Position numbers and translations under genes: made by a program. Below the pieces are notes generated by a model. That model was given only the letters and a program-made list of their open reading frames with translations, did no database searches and was not told the DNA's origin. This document shows positions 1-7,481 of a DNA stretch of 64,000 nucleotides, one piece after another. The DNA is from JACJWR01 sp964627505 (lineage in GTDB: Bacteria; Actinomycetota; Actinomycetes; S36-B12; UBA10799). Position 1 is the stretch's first letter. Every line of letters starts with the position of its first letter. The stretch is from assembly GCA_964627505.1 (NCBI GenBank), contig CAZVKB010000001.1, positions 1 through 64,000 of the forward strand. The letters are read 5' to 3'.

Positions 1-2095
1 GCTGGACCACGGGAACGGACACCTCGCCGCGGATCATGGAGTCGGTGTTGATCGCACGCCATCCCGACCCCTGCTGTAGCCCGTCGCCAGGTGGCACCCC
101 GAGGGCGGACGCGTCGATGGCGCGACGGCGCCCGTCCAGCCACACCCACGTCGGCAGCATCCCCACCCGCAGGACCGAACCCGGTTCCGTAGCCGCAGCC
201 GTCTCGATCCGAGTCGACGCGTCTACCTCTTCGGTCGGCGTTCCCACCAATAGCGTTTCAGCGTCAATCAGCACCATCTGGTCGCCGGCAGCGATCAGGT
301 TCTCGCGATGGCAGTCGGTGGCGCGCAGTGCGTGCAGCAGCGCCAGCAGGCGCCCGGCGTTGTGGTAGAACGCCGGCAGTTCGCCAGAGTCACACGACTG
401 GTCTTCGACGAATTCCACGTAGCCGTAATCGCCGAGGTGATCAGCGCGGCGAAGCACCTCTGGGGCAAGCAAGGCTGACCCCTCCGAGTGGCGCGACAAG
501 GCTGTTGCCGCCTGCGCGTAGATCTCCTCGAGGTGCACGCTGCGCGGCTTGTACACCACTGTGCGACCGCCGAAGCGCAGCAGCGTCACCGCCTGGCCGT
601 TGTTGTGACGGTCCCCGGCGGCGACACTCACGCCAGTCAAGGGTGTATCGATGGGAATTCCGAGGCATTCAGCCAATGCCTCCCGGTCCCTGGCGACGCG
701 GGCCAGCATGGTGGCGGAGGTGTGCTGCCACTGATCGATGAGCGTGGCAAGCAGACGGCCGAGCACGGGGAATTCGGTGAGCACTGCGGCCAGCCCGGTG
801 CGTCGATGATGGTCGCAGAAGGCCAGGTAGCGCTCCCGCCCAGAGTAATCAGCGGCGATGCCAGCCTGGGCCAGCAATTTCGCGCCGAACGGCACATCGC
901 GCCACATCACCTCAGAGAGCGTCGGTGCGGCGACCTGGCTCAGCCGGGCCAACAGTTGGCGATACAGATCACGCCGAACGTGGTGGTGCATCGGCTCAGC
1001 CAGAGCTGCCTCCAGCCGTGTCGTCTCGACATCGACAATGGGCGCCAGTAGGTGGGCAAACGGGATCGTGCCGCAAATGGTCTGGTCGGCGTCCACCTGT
1101 GTGTCCACCTTCGACCCATCAGCCCGAGCCACGGCCTGAACGAGTCGGGTGTAGCTAGTCCACCAGGATGGCTCGGCCACCTCGGCCGAGGGCGGAAGTA
1201 CGAACACTGTTCGGGCGTCCTCGGGTGTCAACCCATCGCGGGCAAGGCGGGTGGCGAATAAACCCAAGTCGTGCGGATCCACTTCGGCTCGCCAGACTGC
1301 AATCCGGGTGTCAACGTCAACTGGTGCCCGGCGCAGCGGGAGTTGCCGCGCGGCCCATCGCACCTGATCGGTCCAGAGTCTGCCCTCTCGTAGCACCACT
1401 TCGTCGCGCCGCTCGGCCCGTGTGGGAGGCGGCATCGAGGTGATGATCAGGTGGCTCGTGAGTGTCGCTGTGCGTGCCGATTGCGACCACGCAACAGTGA
1501 AATGTGCGAACCGCATGCTTCGGTCCGCATCAACGCGCCGGAGCGGATCACCCTGCTGATTCAGCGGCGGAGTATCCGCCTGCGAGATACGATCAGCCAA
1601 CACGACCATGGCCGCAATCGCAGCACTATCGACACCCATGCTGATCAATACGCCCGAAACATCGAAGATGGCCGGATCGATGGAGACATCCACATCGACC
1701 AGTCGGTCGCCGGCGACATCGCCCGGCCGGGACTCGCGGCTGACACGCAGCGACGTCGCGGATGTGATGAGCGACTCGGCTGCCGTCAGTTGCGCAAGTC
1801 GTTCGAATTCCCAGCCTGCACGGCGACACCGCTCACAGAACTGTTGCCACGAGGCTGGGTCTGGAACCGGCCGCCGCGTGATGTCGGGTGGCACGGAGGT
1901 GAGTACCGATAGCTCCACTCGGTGAGATCCGTCGTGGTGAATACCCAGACCCAGACCGACCGGCGCAATCGGCGACTCGGCCAGCGCTGATGCGGCCTGA
2001 TCCACCAAAGCATCAGGGAGGTCCAGCCTGGAACAAGTCCAAGCTGCGGCGCCGACCAACTCCTGATCGCGCACTGGCTCAGGCGGACTGCTCAT
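1..2095 (-). CDS. Class II lanthipeptide synthetase (LanM-like), C-terminal part outside the window
   Basis: This frame is open from ATG 2095 to the window edge (about 698 residues), so only the dehydratase half is visible. LanM enzymes phosphorylate and dehydrate Ser/Thr of a precursor peptide, then close thioether rings. Signature segments are PFAHLLAP (about residue 345), EFPVLGRLL, GDRHNNGQAV (D495, H497), VVYKPR (K516), YVEFVE, and LHALRATDCHREN with D594, H596, N599, then LIDAETL with D611. Their order and spacing match the CylM dehydratase active-site residues (D252/H254, K274, D347/H349/N352, D364). The zinc-binding LanC-like cyclase domain would lie off the left edge. About 250 residues precede the recognisable dehydratase region and resemble nothing I know. 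The gene is divergent from the precursor gene at 2340. Its family is secure from the motifs; its product is unknown. Confidence 0.88.
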   Translation of the reverse strand, partial: MSSPPEPVRDQELVGAAAWTCSRLDLPDALVDQAASALAESPIAPVGLGLGIHHDGSHRVELSVLTSVPPDITRRPVPDPASWQQFCERCRRAGWEFERLAQLTAAESLITSATSLRVSRESRPGDVAGDRLVDVDVSIDPAIFDVSGVLISMGVDSAAIAAMVVLADRISQADTPPLNQQGDPLRRVDADRSMRFAHFTVAWSQSARTATLTSHLIITSMPPPTRAERRDEVVLREGRLWTDQVRWAARQLPLRRAPVDVDTRIAVWRAEVDPHDLGLFATRLARDGLTPEDARTVFVLPPSAEVAEPSWWTSYTRLVQAVARADGSKVDTQVDADQTICGTIPFAHLLAPIVDVETTRLEAALAEPMHHHVRRDLYRQLLARLSQVAAPTLSEVMWRDVPFGAKLLAQAGIAADYSGRERYLAFCDHHRRTGLAAVLTEFPVLGRLLATLIDQWQHTSATMLARVARDREALAECLGIPIDTPLTGVSVAAGDRHNNGQAVTLLRFGGRTVVYKPRSVHLEEIYAQAATALSRHSEGSALLAPEVLRRADHLGDYGYVEFVEDQSCDSGELPAFYHNAGRLLALLHALRATDCHRENLIAAGDQMVLIDAETLLVGTPTEEVDASTRIETAAATEPGSVLRVGMLPTWVWLDGRRRAIDASALGVPPGDGLQQGSGWRAINTDSMIRGEVSVPVVQ

Positions 2096-2339
2096 GCACC
2101 CAGGATGACAGTCAGCCGTTAATCGTTGACGCTCAAGTCGGGACGGGCCTAGCGTGGAAAGGGAAACATTCACACGCGCTTGGCACGGGTCTGGGTGCGA
2201 CAGGTGAGGAGGGCATCCGACATGTCCACTGCACCCCCGTTTCGGCGATCACGGGGCTACGGTGGAAGACACACACATTCCTCGCCACATGGTCTGTTGT
2301 TCGCCATCGGGGCGAGGCAACTCGAAATCAGAGGTCCTT

Positions 2340-2639
2340 ATGTCCAGTGCACAATTCAATGCTCTGATCGAAGCGATGCGCGACGACGACTCCGTGGCGG
2401 CGCGAATGGCTGCAGCCACCACCGCAGCGCAGGCTGTCGACGTCGCAGCCGAGCTGGGATTCACCATTACACCTGAGGAACTAGACCCCGCTGGCGGAGC
2501 CACCACGACAAACGGTGAACTCTCCGAACAGGAGCTCGCAGGCGTCAGCGGCGGTGACGGCTCAGCCTTAAGTTGGGGCGTCATCTACTGCGGTGGTGGA
2601 CCTCCAGGCAGTTGGGGCGTCATCAGCTGCGCAGGCTGA
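2340..2639 (+). CDS. Lanthipeptide precursor with Nif11-type leader and two-repeat core
   Basis: This is a 99-residue RiPP precursor. The leader begins MSSAQFNALIEAMRDDDSVA and contains AAELGFTITPEEL, the hallmark of Nif11-like leaders; it ends ELSEQELAGVSGG, a double-glycine site at residues 71-72. Cleavage there would release a 27-residue core with Ser75, 78, 91, 96 and Cys84, 97 and no Thr. The core holds the unit SWGVI(Y/S)C(G/A)G twice, so two similar rings from Ser78/Cys84 and Ser91/Cys97 are plausible. The ATG at 2340 is chosen because AGAGG lies 5 bases upstream and the Nif11 pattern starts there; an in-frame GTG at 2262 would add 26 unrelated residues. It is divergent from the LanM gene and convergent with ilvN. 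Family assignment comes from seen motifs; ring pattern and activity are inferred. Confidence 0.85.
   Translation: MSSAQFNALIEAMRDDDSVAARMAAATTAAQAVDVAAELGFTITPEELDPAGGATTTNGELSEQELAGVSGGDGSALSWGVIYCGGGPPGSWGVISCAG
2571..2624 (+). repeat. Direct repeat inside the lanthipeptide core
   Basis: The 15-mer AGTTGGGGCGTCATC occurs at 2571-2585 and again, unchanged, at 2610-2624, a period of 39 bases (13 codons). Each copy encodes SWGVI followed one residue later by Cys. Identity at the DNA level points to a recent in-frame duplication of the ring-forming unit. Confidence 0.9.
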
Positions 2640-2650
2640 CCAGCACTGCC

Positions 2651-2664
2651 CCGGACGGATCCGG
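2651..2664. terminator. Small hairpin between convergent precursor and ilvN genes
   Basis: CCGGA (2651-2655) and TCCGG (2660-2664) pair around a 4-base loop in the 26-base space between two convergent stop codons. There is no T tract, so a bidirectional terminator role is only suggested by position. Confidence 0.3.
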
Positions 2665-2665
2665 T

Positions 2666-3178
2666 TCAGGCTGAAAGCCGAGGCCGTTCGGCCATAGCTT
2701 TCGAGCCGCGGGCCATCGCCACGGTCCCGGACTGGGCGAGTTCCAGCAATCCGTAGGGCTCGAGCACGCGCAGCAGGGCAGTCAGTTTGTCGTTCGTGCC
2801 GGTGGCTTCGATGGTGAGCGTCTCGGTGCCCACATCCACCACTCGGGCTCGGAACAGCGCTGCTATTTCCAGCACGTCGGACCGCATGCGCGAGGTCGCA
2901 TTAACCTTGACGAAGATCAGTTCGCGCTGCACCGACTCAGTGTCGTCCAGTTCGGTGATCTTGAGTACGTTGACCAGCTTGTTCAGTTGCTTGGTCACCT
3001 GCTCCAGCGGCAACGTGTCCACGGACACTACGATCGTCATCCGGGAAATCGTTGGGTTTTCGGTGGGTCCGACTGCCAAGGATTCGATGTTGAATCCGCG
3101 GCGGCTGAACAGCGCCGAGACCCGAGCCAGCACGCCCGGCTTGTTCTCCACCAACACGCTCAATGTGGACGTTTTCAT
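2666..3178 (-). CDS. ilvN: Acetolactate synthase small (regulatory) subunit
   Basis: The 170-residue regulatory subunit of acetohydroxyacid synthase confers valine feedback control on IlvB in branched-chain amino acid synthesis. The N-terminal ACT domain is clear in TLSVLVENKPGVLARVSALF followed by SRRGFNIESLAVG, and a second ACT-like C-terminal region follows (residues about 80-160). Length is typical for the family. The start ATG at 3178 lies 4 bases after the ilvB stop, so the two subunits are co-transcribed from the attenuated ilvB promoter. The usual next gene, ilvC, is not here; the convergent lanthipeptide precursor follows instead. Confidence 0.95.
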   Translation of the reverse strand: MKTSTLSVLVENKPGVLARVSALFSRRGFNIESLAVGPTENPTISRMTIVVSVDTLPLEQVTKQLNKLVNVLKITELDDTESVQRELIFVKVNATSRMRSDVLEIAALFRARVVDVGTETLTIEATGTNDKLTALLRVLEPYGLLELAQSGTVAMARGSKAMAERPRLSA

Positions 3179-3182
3179 CGTT

Positions 3183-4934
3183 CTACTCCATCCGGTCCCA
3201 GGCCGGCGCGAGGTCGCGCGCGACGGTGATCTCGTCGTTGCTTGTTCCTGCAGGCACCATCGGCCACACCATGGCGTCGCGGTGCACCCGGAAGTCCACC
3301 ACCACGGGGGCGTCATTGAGGCTCATCGCTTTTTCGATGGTGGCGTCGATTTCGGCCGGATCATCCACATAGAGCCCGTAGGCACCGTAGGCCTCAGCCA
3401 ACTTGGTGAAGTCCGGGAATCTGTGCGAATGCAGGTCGGTGTTGGAATAGCGCTCGTTGTAGAACAGCGTCTGCCACTGCCGAACCATGCCCAGCGACGA
3501 GTTGTTGATGATCGCCACCTTGATCGGGATGTCGTTGATGGTGCAGGTGGCCAACTCTTGGTTGGTCATTTGGAAGCAGCCATCGCCGTCGATCGCCCAC
3601 ACAGTGGCATCCGGCCGACCGACTTTGGCGCCCATCGCAGCGGGTACGGCGTAGCCCATCGTGCCCAGTCCGCCGGAGTTCAGCCAGGTGCCGGGGTGCT
3701 CATAGGAAATGAATTGCGAGGCCCACATTTGGTGCTGCCCCACGCCGGAGGCAAAAATCGTCTCCGGGCCCGAGATCGCACCGAGGCGCTGGATCACGTA
3801 CTGCGGTGAGATGCTGCCGTCGTCAGGCAGGTCATAGCCCAGGGGGAAGCGCTTGATCAGATCGTTGAGGGTGTCCCACCACGCCAGGTAGTCGCCCACC
3901 CGGCCAGCTTCGTGCTCGGCGGCGATCGCGTCGATGAGTTCGGCCATCACGAGTCGGGCGTCGCCCACGATCGGAATGTCCACTGCACGGTTCTTGCCGA
4001 TTTCCGCCGGGTCGATGTCTGCGTGGATCACCGCAGCTTTCGGGGCAAACGAGTCGAGCTTTCCAGTGACTCGATCGTCAAAACGGGCGCCGATGGTGAT
4101 CAGGAGGTCGGCCATCTGCAGGGCGGCCACCGCAGGCACCGTGCCGTGCATCCCAGGCATGCCCAGGTTCTGCCGGTGACTGTCGGGGAAAGCTCCGCGG
4201 GCCATCAGTGTTGTCACCACTGGGATGCCGGTCATCTCGGCGAGTTGGTAGAGCTGCGCCGAGCCGCGCGAGCGGATGACGCCGCCGCCGATGTAGAACA
4301 CGGGCCGACGGGCGCCCACGATGGCTTTGGCTGCCTCCCGGATCTGCTTGGAGTGCGGCCGAACAGTCGGCTTGTAGCCGGGCAGATTGATGCCCCCGGG
4401 CCAATTGAAATCCGTGGTCCGCACGAGCGCGTCCTTGCTGATATCCACAAGCACCGGGCCGGGGCGTCCCGTTTCGGCGATATGGAAAGCCTCCATGATC
4501 GCTCGCGGAATGTCATCCGGGTTGGTCACCAAGAAGTTGTGCTTGGTGATAGGCATGGTGATGCCGGAGATGTCGGCCTCTTGGAAGGCGTCCGTCCCGA
4601 TGGCGTGGGACGGCACCTGACCGGTGATCGCCACGATCGGCACGGAGTCCATCATGGCGTCGGCCAGCGGGGTCACCAGGTTGGTGGCCCCCGGACCGGA
4701 CGTTGCCATGCACACGCCGACCCGCCCGGTGGCACCGGCGTAGCCTTCAGCGGCATGGCCGGCGCCCTGTTCGTGGCGCACCAGGATGTGGCGAATCTGG
4801 TCGGAGTCCATGAGCGGGTCGTAGGCAGGAAGCACTGCACCGCCGGGGATGCCAAATACGGTATCGACGCCGACTTTTTCCAGGGCACGCACGAGGCTGG
4901 CGGCGCCGGTCATCTCGTTCTCGGAGGCGGTCAT
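3183..4934 (-). CDS. ilvB: Acetolactate synthase large (catalytic) subunit
   Basis: This 583-residue ThDP-dependent enzyme condenses pyruvate with pyruvate or 2-oxobutyrate, the first common step to Val, Leu and Ile. Visible features are the N-terminal pyrimidine-binding domain with the catalytic glutamate in RHEQGAGHAAEGYA (E55), the central FAD-binding domain, and the C-terminal diphosphate-binding motif GDGCFQMTNQELATCTINDI. The start has a GAGGACC Shine-Dalgarno sequence 3 bases upstream. It is followed closely by ilvN. The upstream leader carries an attenuator and a leader peptide, so expression should respond to charged Ile, Leu and Val tRNAs. Confidence 0.97.
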   Translation of the reverse strand: MTASENEMTGAASLVRALEKVGVDTVFGIPGGAVLPAYDPLMDSDQIRHILVRHEQGAGHAAEGYAGATGRVGVCMATSGPGATNLVTPLADAMMDSVPIVAITGQVPSHAIGTDAFQEADISGITMPITKHNFLVTNPDDIPRAIMEAFHIAETGRPGPVLVDISKDALVRTTDFNWPGGINLPGYKPTVRPHSKQIREAAKAIVGARRPVFYIGGGVIRSRGSAQLYQLAEMTGIPVVTTLMARGAFPDSHRQNLGMPGMHGTVPAVAALQMADLLITIGARFDDRVTGKLDSFAPKAAVIHADIDPAEIGKNRAVDIPIVGDARLVMAELIDAIAAEHEAGRVGDYLAWWDTLNDLIKRFPLGYDLPDDGSISPQYVIQRLGAISGPETIFASGVGQHQMWASQFISYEHPGTWLNSGGLGTMGYAVPAAMGAKVGRPDATVWAIDGDGCFQMTNQELATCTINDIPIKVAIINNSSLGMVRQWQTLFYNERYSNTDLHSHRFPDFTKLAEAYGAYGLYVDDPAEIDATIEKAMSLNDAPVVVDFRVHRDAMVWPMVPAGTSNDEITVARDLAPAWDRME

Positions 4935-4975
4935 CTGGTCCTCACTGCTGGGGGTCGAGGTTAGGTGTGGTCAAG

Positions 4976-5012
4976 AGAAAACCCCTCGTTCCCAGCCGTG
5001 GGAAGAGGGGTT
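4976..5012 (-). terminator. ilvB attenuator hairpin
   Basis: Read on the minus strand, AACCCCTC-TTCCCA pairs with TGGGAA-(C)-GAGGGGTT around a CGGC loop: a 14-bp stem with one bulged base, followed directly by TTTTCTCTT. This is an intrinsic terminator in the 5' leader of ilvB, 41 bases before the ilvB start and 20 bases after the leader-peptide stop. I did not compute the competing antiterminator fold. Confidence 0.85.
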
Positions 5013-5032
5013 CGCGCGACGGTTTGCGAAGA

Positions 5033-5071
5033 TCAACCGGCGCGCGAGTTGCGTACTACAAGGATGGCCAC
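5033..5071 (-). CDS. ilvL: ilvBN leader (attenuator) peptide
   Basis: A 12-codon reading frame starts at GTG 5071 and encodes (M)AILVVRNSRAG followed by TGA. It holds consecutive Ile, Leu, Val and Val codons, the amino acids made by the downstream pathway, and lies just upstream of the terminator hairpin. That is the arrangement of ribosome-mediated attenuators known for actinobacterial ilvB. An in-frame TAG 12 bases upstream of the GTG (5083-5081) excludes a longer peptide. There is no Shine-Dalgarno sequence; a TAGAGT hexamer ends 6 bases before the GTG, so the message probably starts at or next to this codon. Confidence 0.8.
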   Translation of the reverse strand: MAILVVRNSRAG

Positions 5072-5077
5072 GAGAGA

Positions 5078-5105
5078 ACTCTAGCGCGCTGGACACAGAC
5101 TGCAA
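5078..5105 (-). promoter_or_regulatory. Promoter of the ilvL-ilvB-ilvN transcript
   Basis: On the minus strand TTGCAG (5105-5100) and TAGAGT (5083-5078) are 16 bases apart, a good sigma-70-type pair. The -10 element ends 6 bases before the leader-peptide GTG, which predicts a leaderless message. Confidence 0.6.
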
Positions 5106-5211
5106 CTCCGACCCCTGGTGTGGCTGCCTGGAGCGGGGCCGGAGCAGGGTGAGCCGATAGACCGAGATGAGCAGTGAGCGCAGGGCGAAATAGGGGTAGG
5201 AGCAGGGATAC

Positions 5212-5217
5212 TAAGGT
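5212..5217 (+). promoter_or_regulatory. Probable -10 element of the GNAT gene
   Basis: TAAGGT lies 6 bases before the ATG at 5224 and no Shine-Dalgarno sequence is present, which fits a leaderless start. No convincing -35 element is seen. Confidence 0.4.
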
Positions 5218-5223
5218 CGAGCC

Positions 5224-5829
5224 ATGGGTGCCCCCGAGATTGTGCTTCGACCTGCTTCGTCGGCGGACGCCGAATTCCTGGCTTGGGGACTGGACGAAGC
5301 CGCTGGTGGCTTCTTTCAGACCCTGTTCGGGAGACGGTGGCGAACGATCCTGACGACCGTGATGGCGCAGCCTGCACATGCATTTTCTTTTCAACACGTG
5401 GTGATAGCCGAGTCCGCAGGTGTGCCGGTTGGCATGTGCCAAGGATTTCCCCCGGGCACGCCATCAGGCTTGACGGAGCTTTCCCGGGCCGCGGGGCTGG
5501 CGATGCTGAGGGCTTCTACGATCGCGCTGGCCGGGTGGCCGGTGATGTCAGCGCTCTCCACCCACGGATCCGATGAGTGGTATCTGCAGGCGATCGCAGT
5601 GAAACCGGAGGCGCGGGGTTTGGGCGTGGGTGGGTTGTTGTTCGCAGACGCCTTCGCGCGAGCGGGTAACGCCGAGTGCAGCGACCTGGTGCTTGACGTG
5701 GATGTGGCCAACGTTCGCGCTTCGGCTCTTTATGAGCGGCTGGGATTGCATGTAGTTTCCACGTCCCACAAGGCGGTGCTGCTCGGCGGAGTGCGGGTGC
5801 AGCGGATGGCGGGCCCTGTATCGAAATAG
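5224..5829 (+). CDS. GNAT-family N-acetyltransferase
   Basis: A 201-residue single-domain GNAT protein that would transfer an acetyl group from acetyl-CoA to an amine. The acetyl-CoA-binding motif A is seen as LQAIAVKPEARGLGVGGLLF (R131-G-L-G-V-G), and motif B as the C-terminal NVRASALYERLGL segment. The insert around residues 70-110 is unusually hydrophobic. The substrate cannot be told from sequence. The gene stands alone between the divergent ilv promoter and a convergent lysE-type exporter. Confidence 0.85.
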   Translation: MGAPEIVLRPASSADAEFLAWGLDEAAGGFFQTLFGRRWRTILTTVMAQPAHAFSFQHVVIAESAGVPVGMCQGFPPGTPSGLTELSRAAGLAMLRASTIALAGWPVMSALSTHGSDEWYLQAIAVKPEARGLGVGGLLFADAFARAGNAECSDLVLDVDVANVRASALYERLGLHVVSTSHKAVLLGGVRVQRMAGPVSK

Positions 5830-5894
5830 TGCGACAAAGATTGCGCATCCGACCTTTGCCTCACAGATGCTGATCTGGCATCGAGACCTACCAC

Positions 5895-6500
5895 TTAGCC
5901 GAGGTCGGCGCTGAGCAGCCCGATGGCCAAGCTCAACATGACTAGAGCAATAAACGAGTCGAGGATGCGCCACGTGTAGGCCCGCGACATCAGCGGGGCT
6001 GCAAAGTGTGCCCCAAACCCCAGAAGGCTGAACCACACCACGCTGGCCGTCGCCGCGCCGAGGGCGAAGAGCCAGCGATCGGGGCCGTACTGGTTACCGA
6101 TGGATCCCACGAGCAGCACAGTGTCGATATACACATGCGGATTGAGAAACGTGAAGGCGAGCGTGGCGGCGACCACCACAGACAGGCTGCGCGGCGGAGC
6201 CTCTGTGGGCAGCAGAACGCCCGGCCGGTAGGCGCTCCAGGCCGAGCGGGCCGCGTAGGCGAGGAGGTACGCCGCTCCCCCGTACGTCACGACCGTGAGT
6301 ACCTCCGGAAAATTTTCCACCACCGCCCCGACGCCACCGATCCCCAGCATGATCAGCGCGGCATCGGAGATTGCGCACAGTGCCACGGCGATGCCCACAT
6401 GCTGACGCGTGAGGCCCAGGCGCAACAGGTAGGCGTTTTGAGCTCCAATGGCCACGATCAAACTGAAACTCGTGAGGAAACCGGGCAGGACAGCGCTCAT
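5895..6500 (-). CDS. LysE/ArgO-family amino acid exporter
   Basis: A 201-residue membrane protein with about six hydrophobic segments, starting MSAVLPGFLTSFSLIVAIGA and containing QNAYLLRLGL. The GAQNA(Y/F)xLRxG signature near the N-terminus is characteristic of LysE/ArgO exporters of lysine and arginine. The C-terminal half holds the second conserved block, FLNPHVYIDTVLLVGSIG. It is divergent from a LysG/ArgP-type regulator across 69 bases, the classical arrangement in which the regulator, bound to a basic amino acid, switches on the exporter. Confidence 0.9.
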   Translation of the reverse strand: MSAVLPGFLTSFSLIVAIGAQNAYLLRLGLTRQHVGIAVALCAISDAALIMLGIGGVGAVVENFPEVLTVVTYGGAAYLLAYAARSAWSAYRPGVLLPTEAPPRSLSVVVAATLAFTFLNPHVYIDTVLLVGSIGNQYGPDRWLFALGAATASVVWFSLLGFGAHFAAPLMSRAYTWRILDSFIALVMLSLAIGLLSADLG

Positions 6501-6506
6501 GGGTTG

Positions 6507-6563
6507 ACCGTAAGCGTGATTGTCTGTTTAGGCCAGCAAATGTTTCTTCATATTCATTAGCAT
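6507..6563. promoter_or_regulatory. Divergent lysE/lysG promoters
   Basis: TACGGT on the minus strand (6512-6507) ends 6 bases before the exporter ATG, and TAGCAT on the plus strand (6558-6563) ends 6 bases before the regulator ATG. Both genes lack a Shine-Dalgarno sequence. The 69-base space is the expected LysR-type binding region, but I could not fix an operator. Confidence 0.45.
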
Positions 6564-6569
6564 TGCTTC

Positions 6570-7381
6570 ATGTCGATTGCCCGTGATCGCCTCGAATCCC
6601 TCGTGGCGGTGATCGACATGGGTTCTTTCGAGGCTGCGGCCCGAGCGCTGTCGGTCACTCCGTCGGCTATCAGCCAACGCATTCGGTCATTGGAATCCCA
6701 GGTGGGCCAAGTGCTGGTCACGCGCGCAACGCCGTGCACTGCGACCGCCGTAGGGCAGGTTCTGGTTCGGCTCGGACGCTTGCAGGCCCTGCTGGAGCAC
6801 GAGGCGATGGCGGAGATCAGCGGAGGACAACAGGCTGTGGCCGATCTGCACCTTGCGGTGAACGCCGACTCGCTGGCGACCTGGTTCGTGGACGTGCTGG
6901 ACGCTGCGAGTGCGTGGCCTGATGTCACACTGCGGCTCACGGTGGCGGATCAGGAGCGCACCGGACCGATGTTACGCAGCGGTCGGGTGATGGCCGCGGT
7001 GACTGCTGATCACAAGCCGGTGCAGGGCTGTTCCAGTGAACCCCTCGGAGTCATGCGATACGTGGCCGTGGCCACCCCGGACTTGTTGGCTCGAGGGCGG
7101 ACCGCGGATGGGTCGCCCGACTATGCCCGCATGCCGGTCGTGCACTTCGACGACAATGACCAGATGCAACGGCGCCTGCTGGCCGGACGGGCCCCGGCCG
7201 CGCAACCGCCGTATCACGTGGTGCCTTCTTCAGAGGGTTTTGTGGCTGCGATCCGGGCTGGCCTGGGTTGGGGGGCGATTCCGGAGGATCAACTTGGGGA
7301 TGCCCTGGGTGGCGGCGAACTCGTGGCCCTGCATCCGACGATGTTTGAGGACGTGGTCCTCCATTGGCAAGCGTGGCGGAT
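6570..7381 (+). CDS. LysR-family regulator of the exporter (LysG/ArgP-like), C-terminus lost in a gap
   Basis: The visible 270 residues comprise an N-terminal winged helix-turn-helix (residues about 5-65, with GSFEAAARALSVTPSAISQR and IRSLESQVGQVLVTR) and most of the periplasmic-binding-like effector domain. The ArgP/LysG subgroup is supported by the HTH sequence, by FVAAIRAGLGWGAIPE near the C-terminus and by the divergent LysE-type exporter. Family members have about 290-300 residues, so only the last 20-30 are missing into the N run at 7382. The apparent continuation of the frame through the N run is an artefact. It probably activates the exporter in response to Lys or Arg. Confidence 0.88.
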
Positions 7382-7481
7382 NNNNNNNNNNNNNNNNNNN
7401 NNNNNNNNNNNNNNNNNNNNNNNNNNNNNNNNNNNNNNNNNNNNNNNNNNNNNNNNNNNNNNNNNNNNNNNNNNNNNNNNN
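7382..7481. other. Assembly gap (100 N)
   Basis: A placeholder run of exactly 100 N. It removes the end of the LysR-type regulator and the beginning of the following membrane protein; true length unknown. Confidence 0.99.

Noticed and set aside
2222..2476. Small frame with a good GAGGAGG ribosome-binding site overlapping the precursor leader
   Set aside because: The translation is Arg/Ser/His-rich without motif and overlaps the clearly Nif11-like frame; the Shine-Dalgarno match may be chance.
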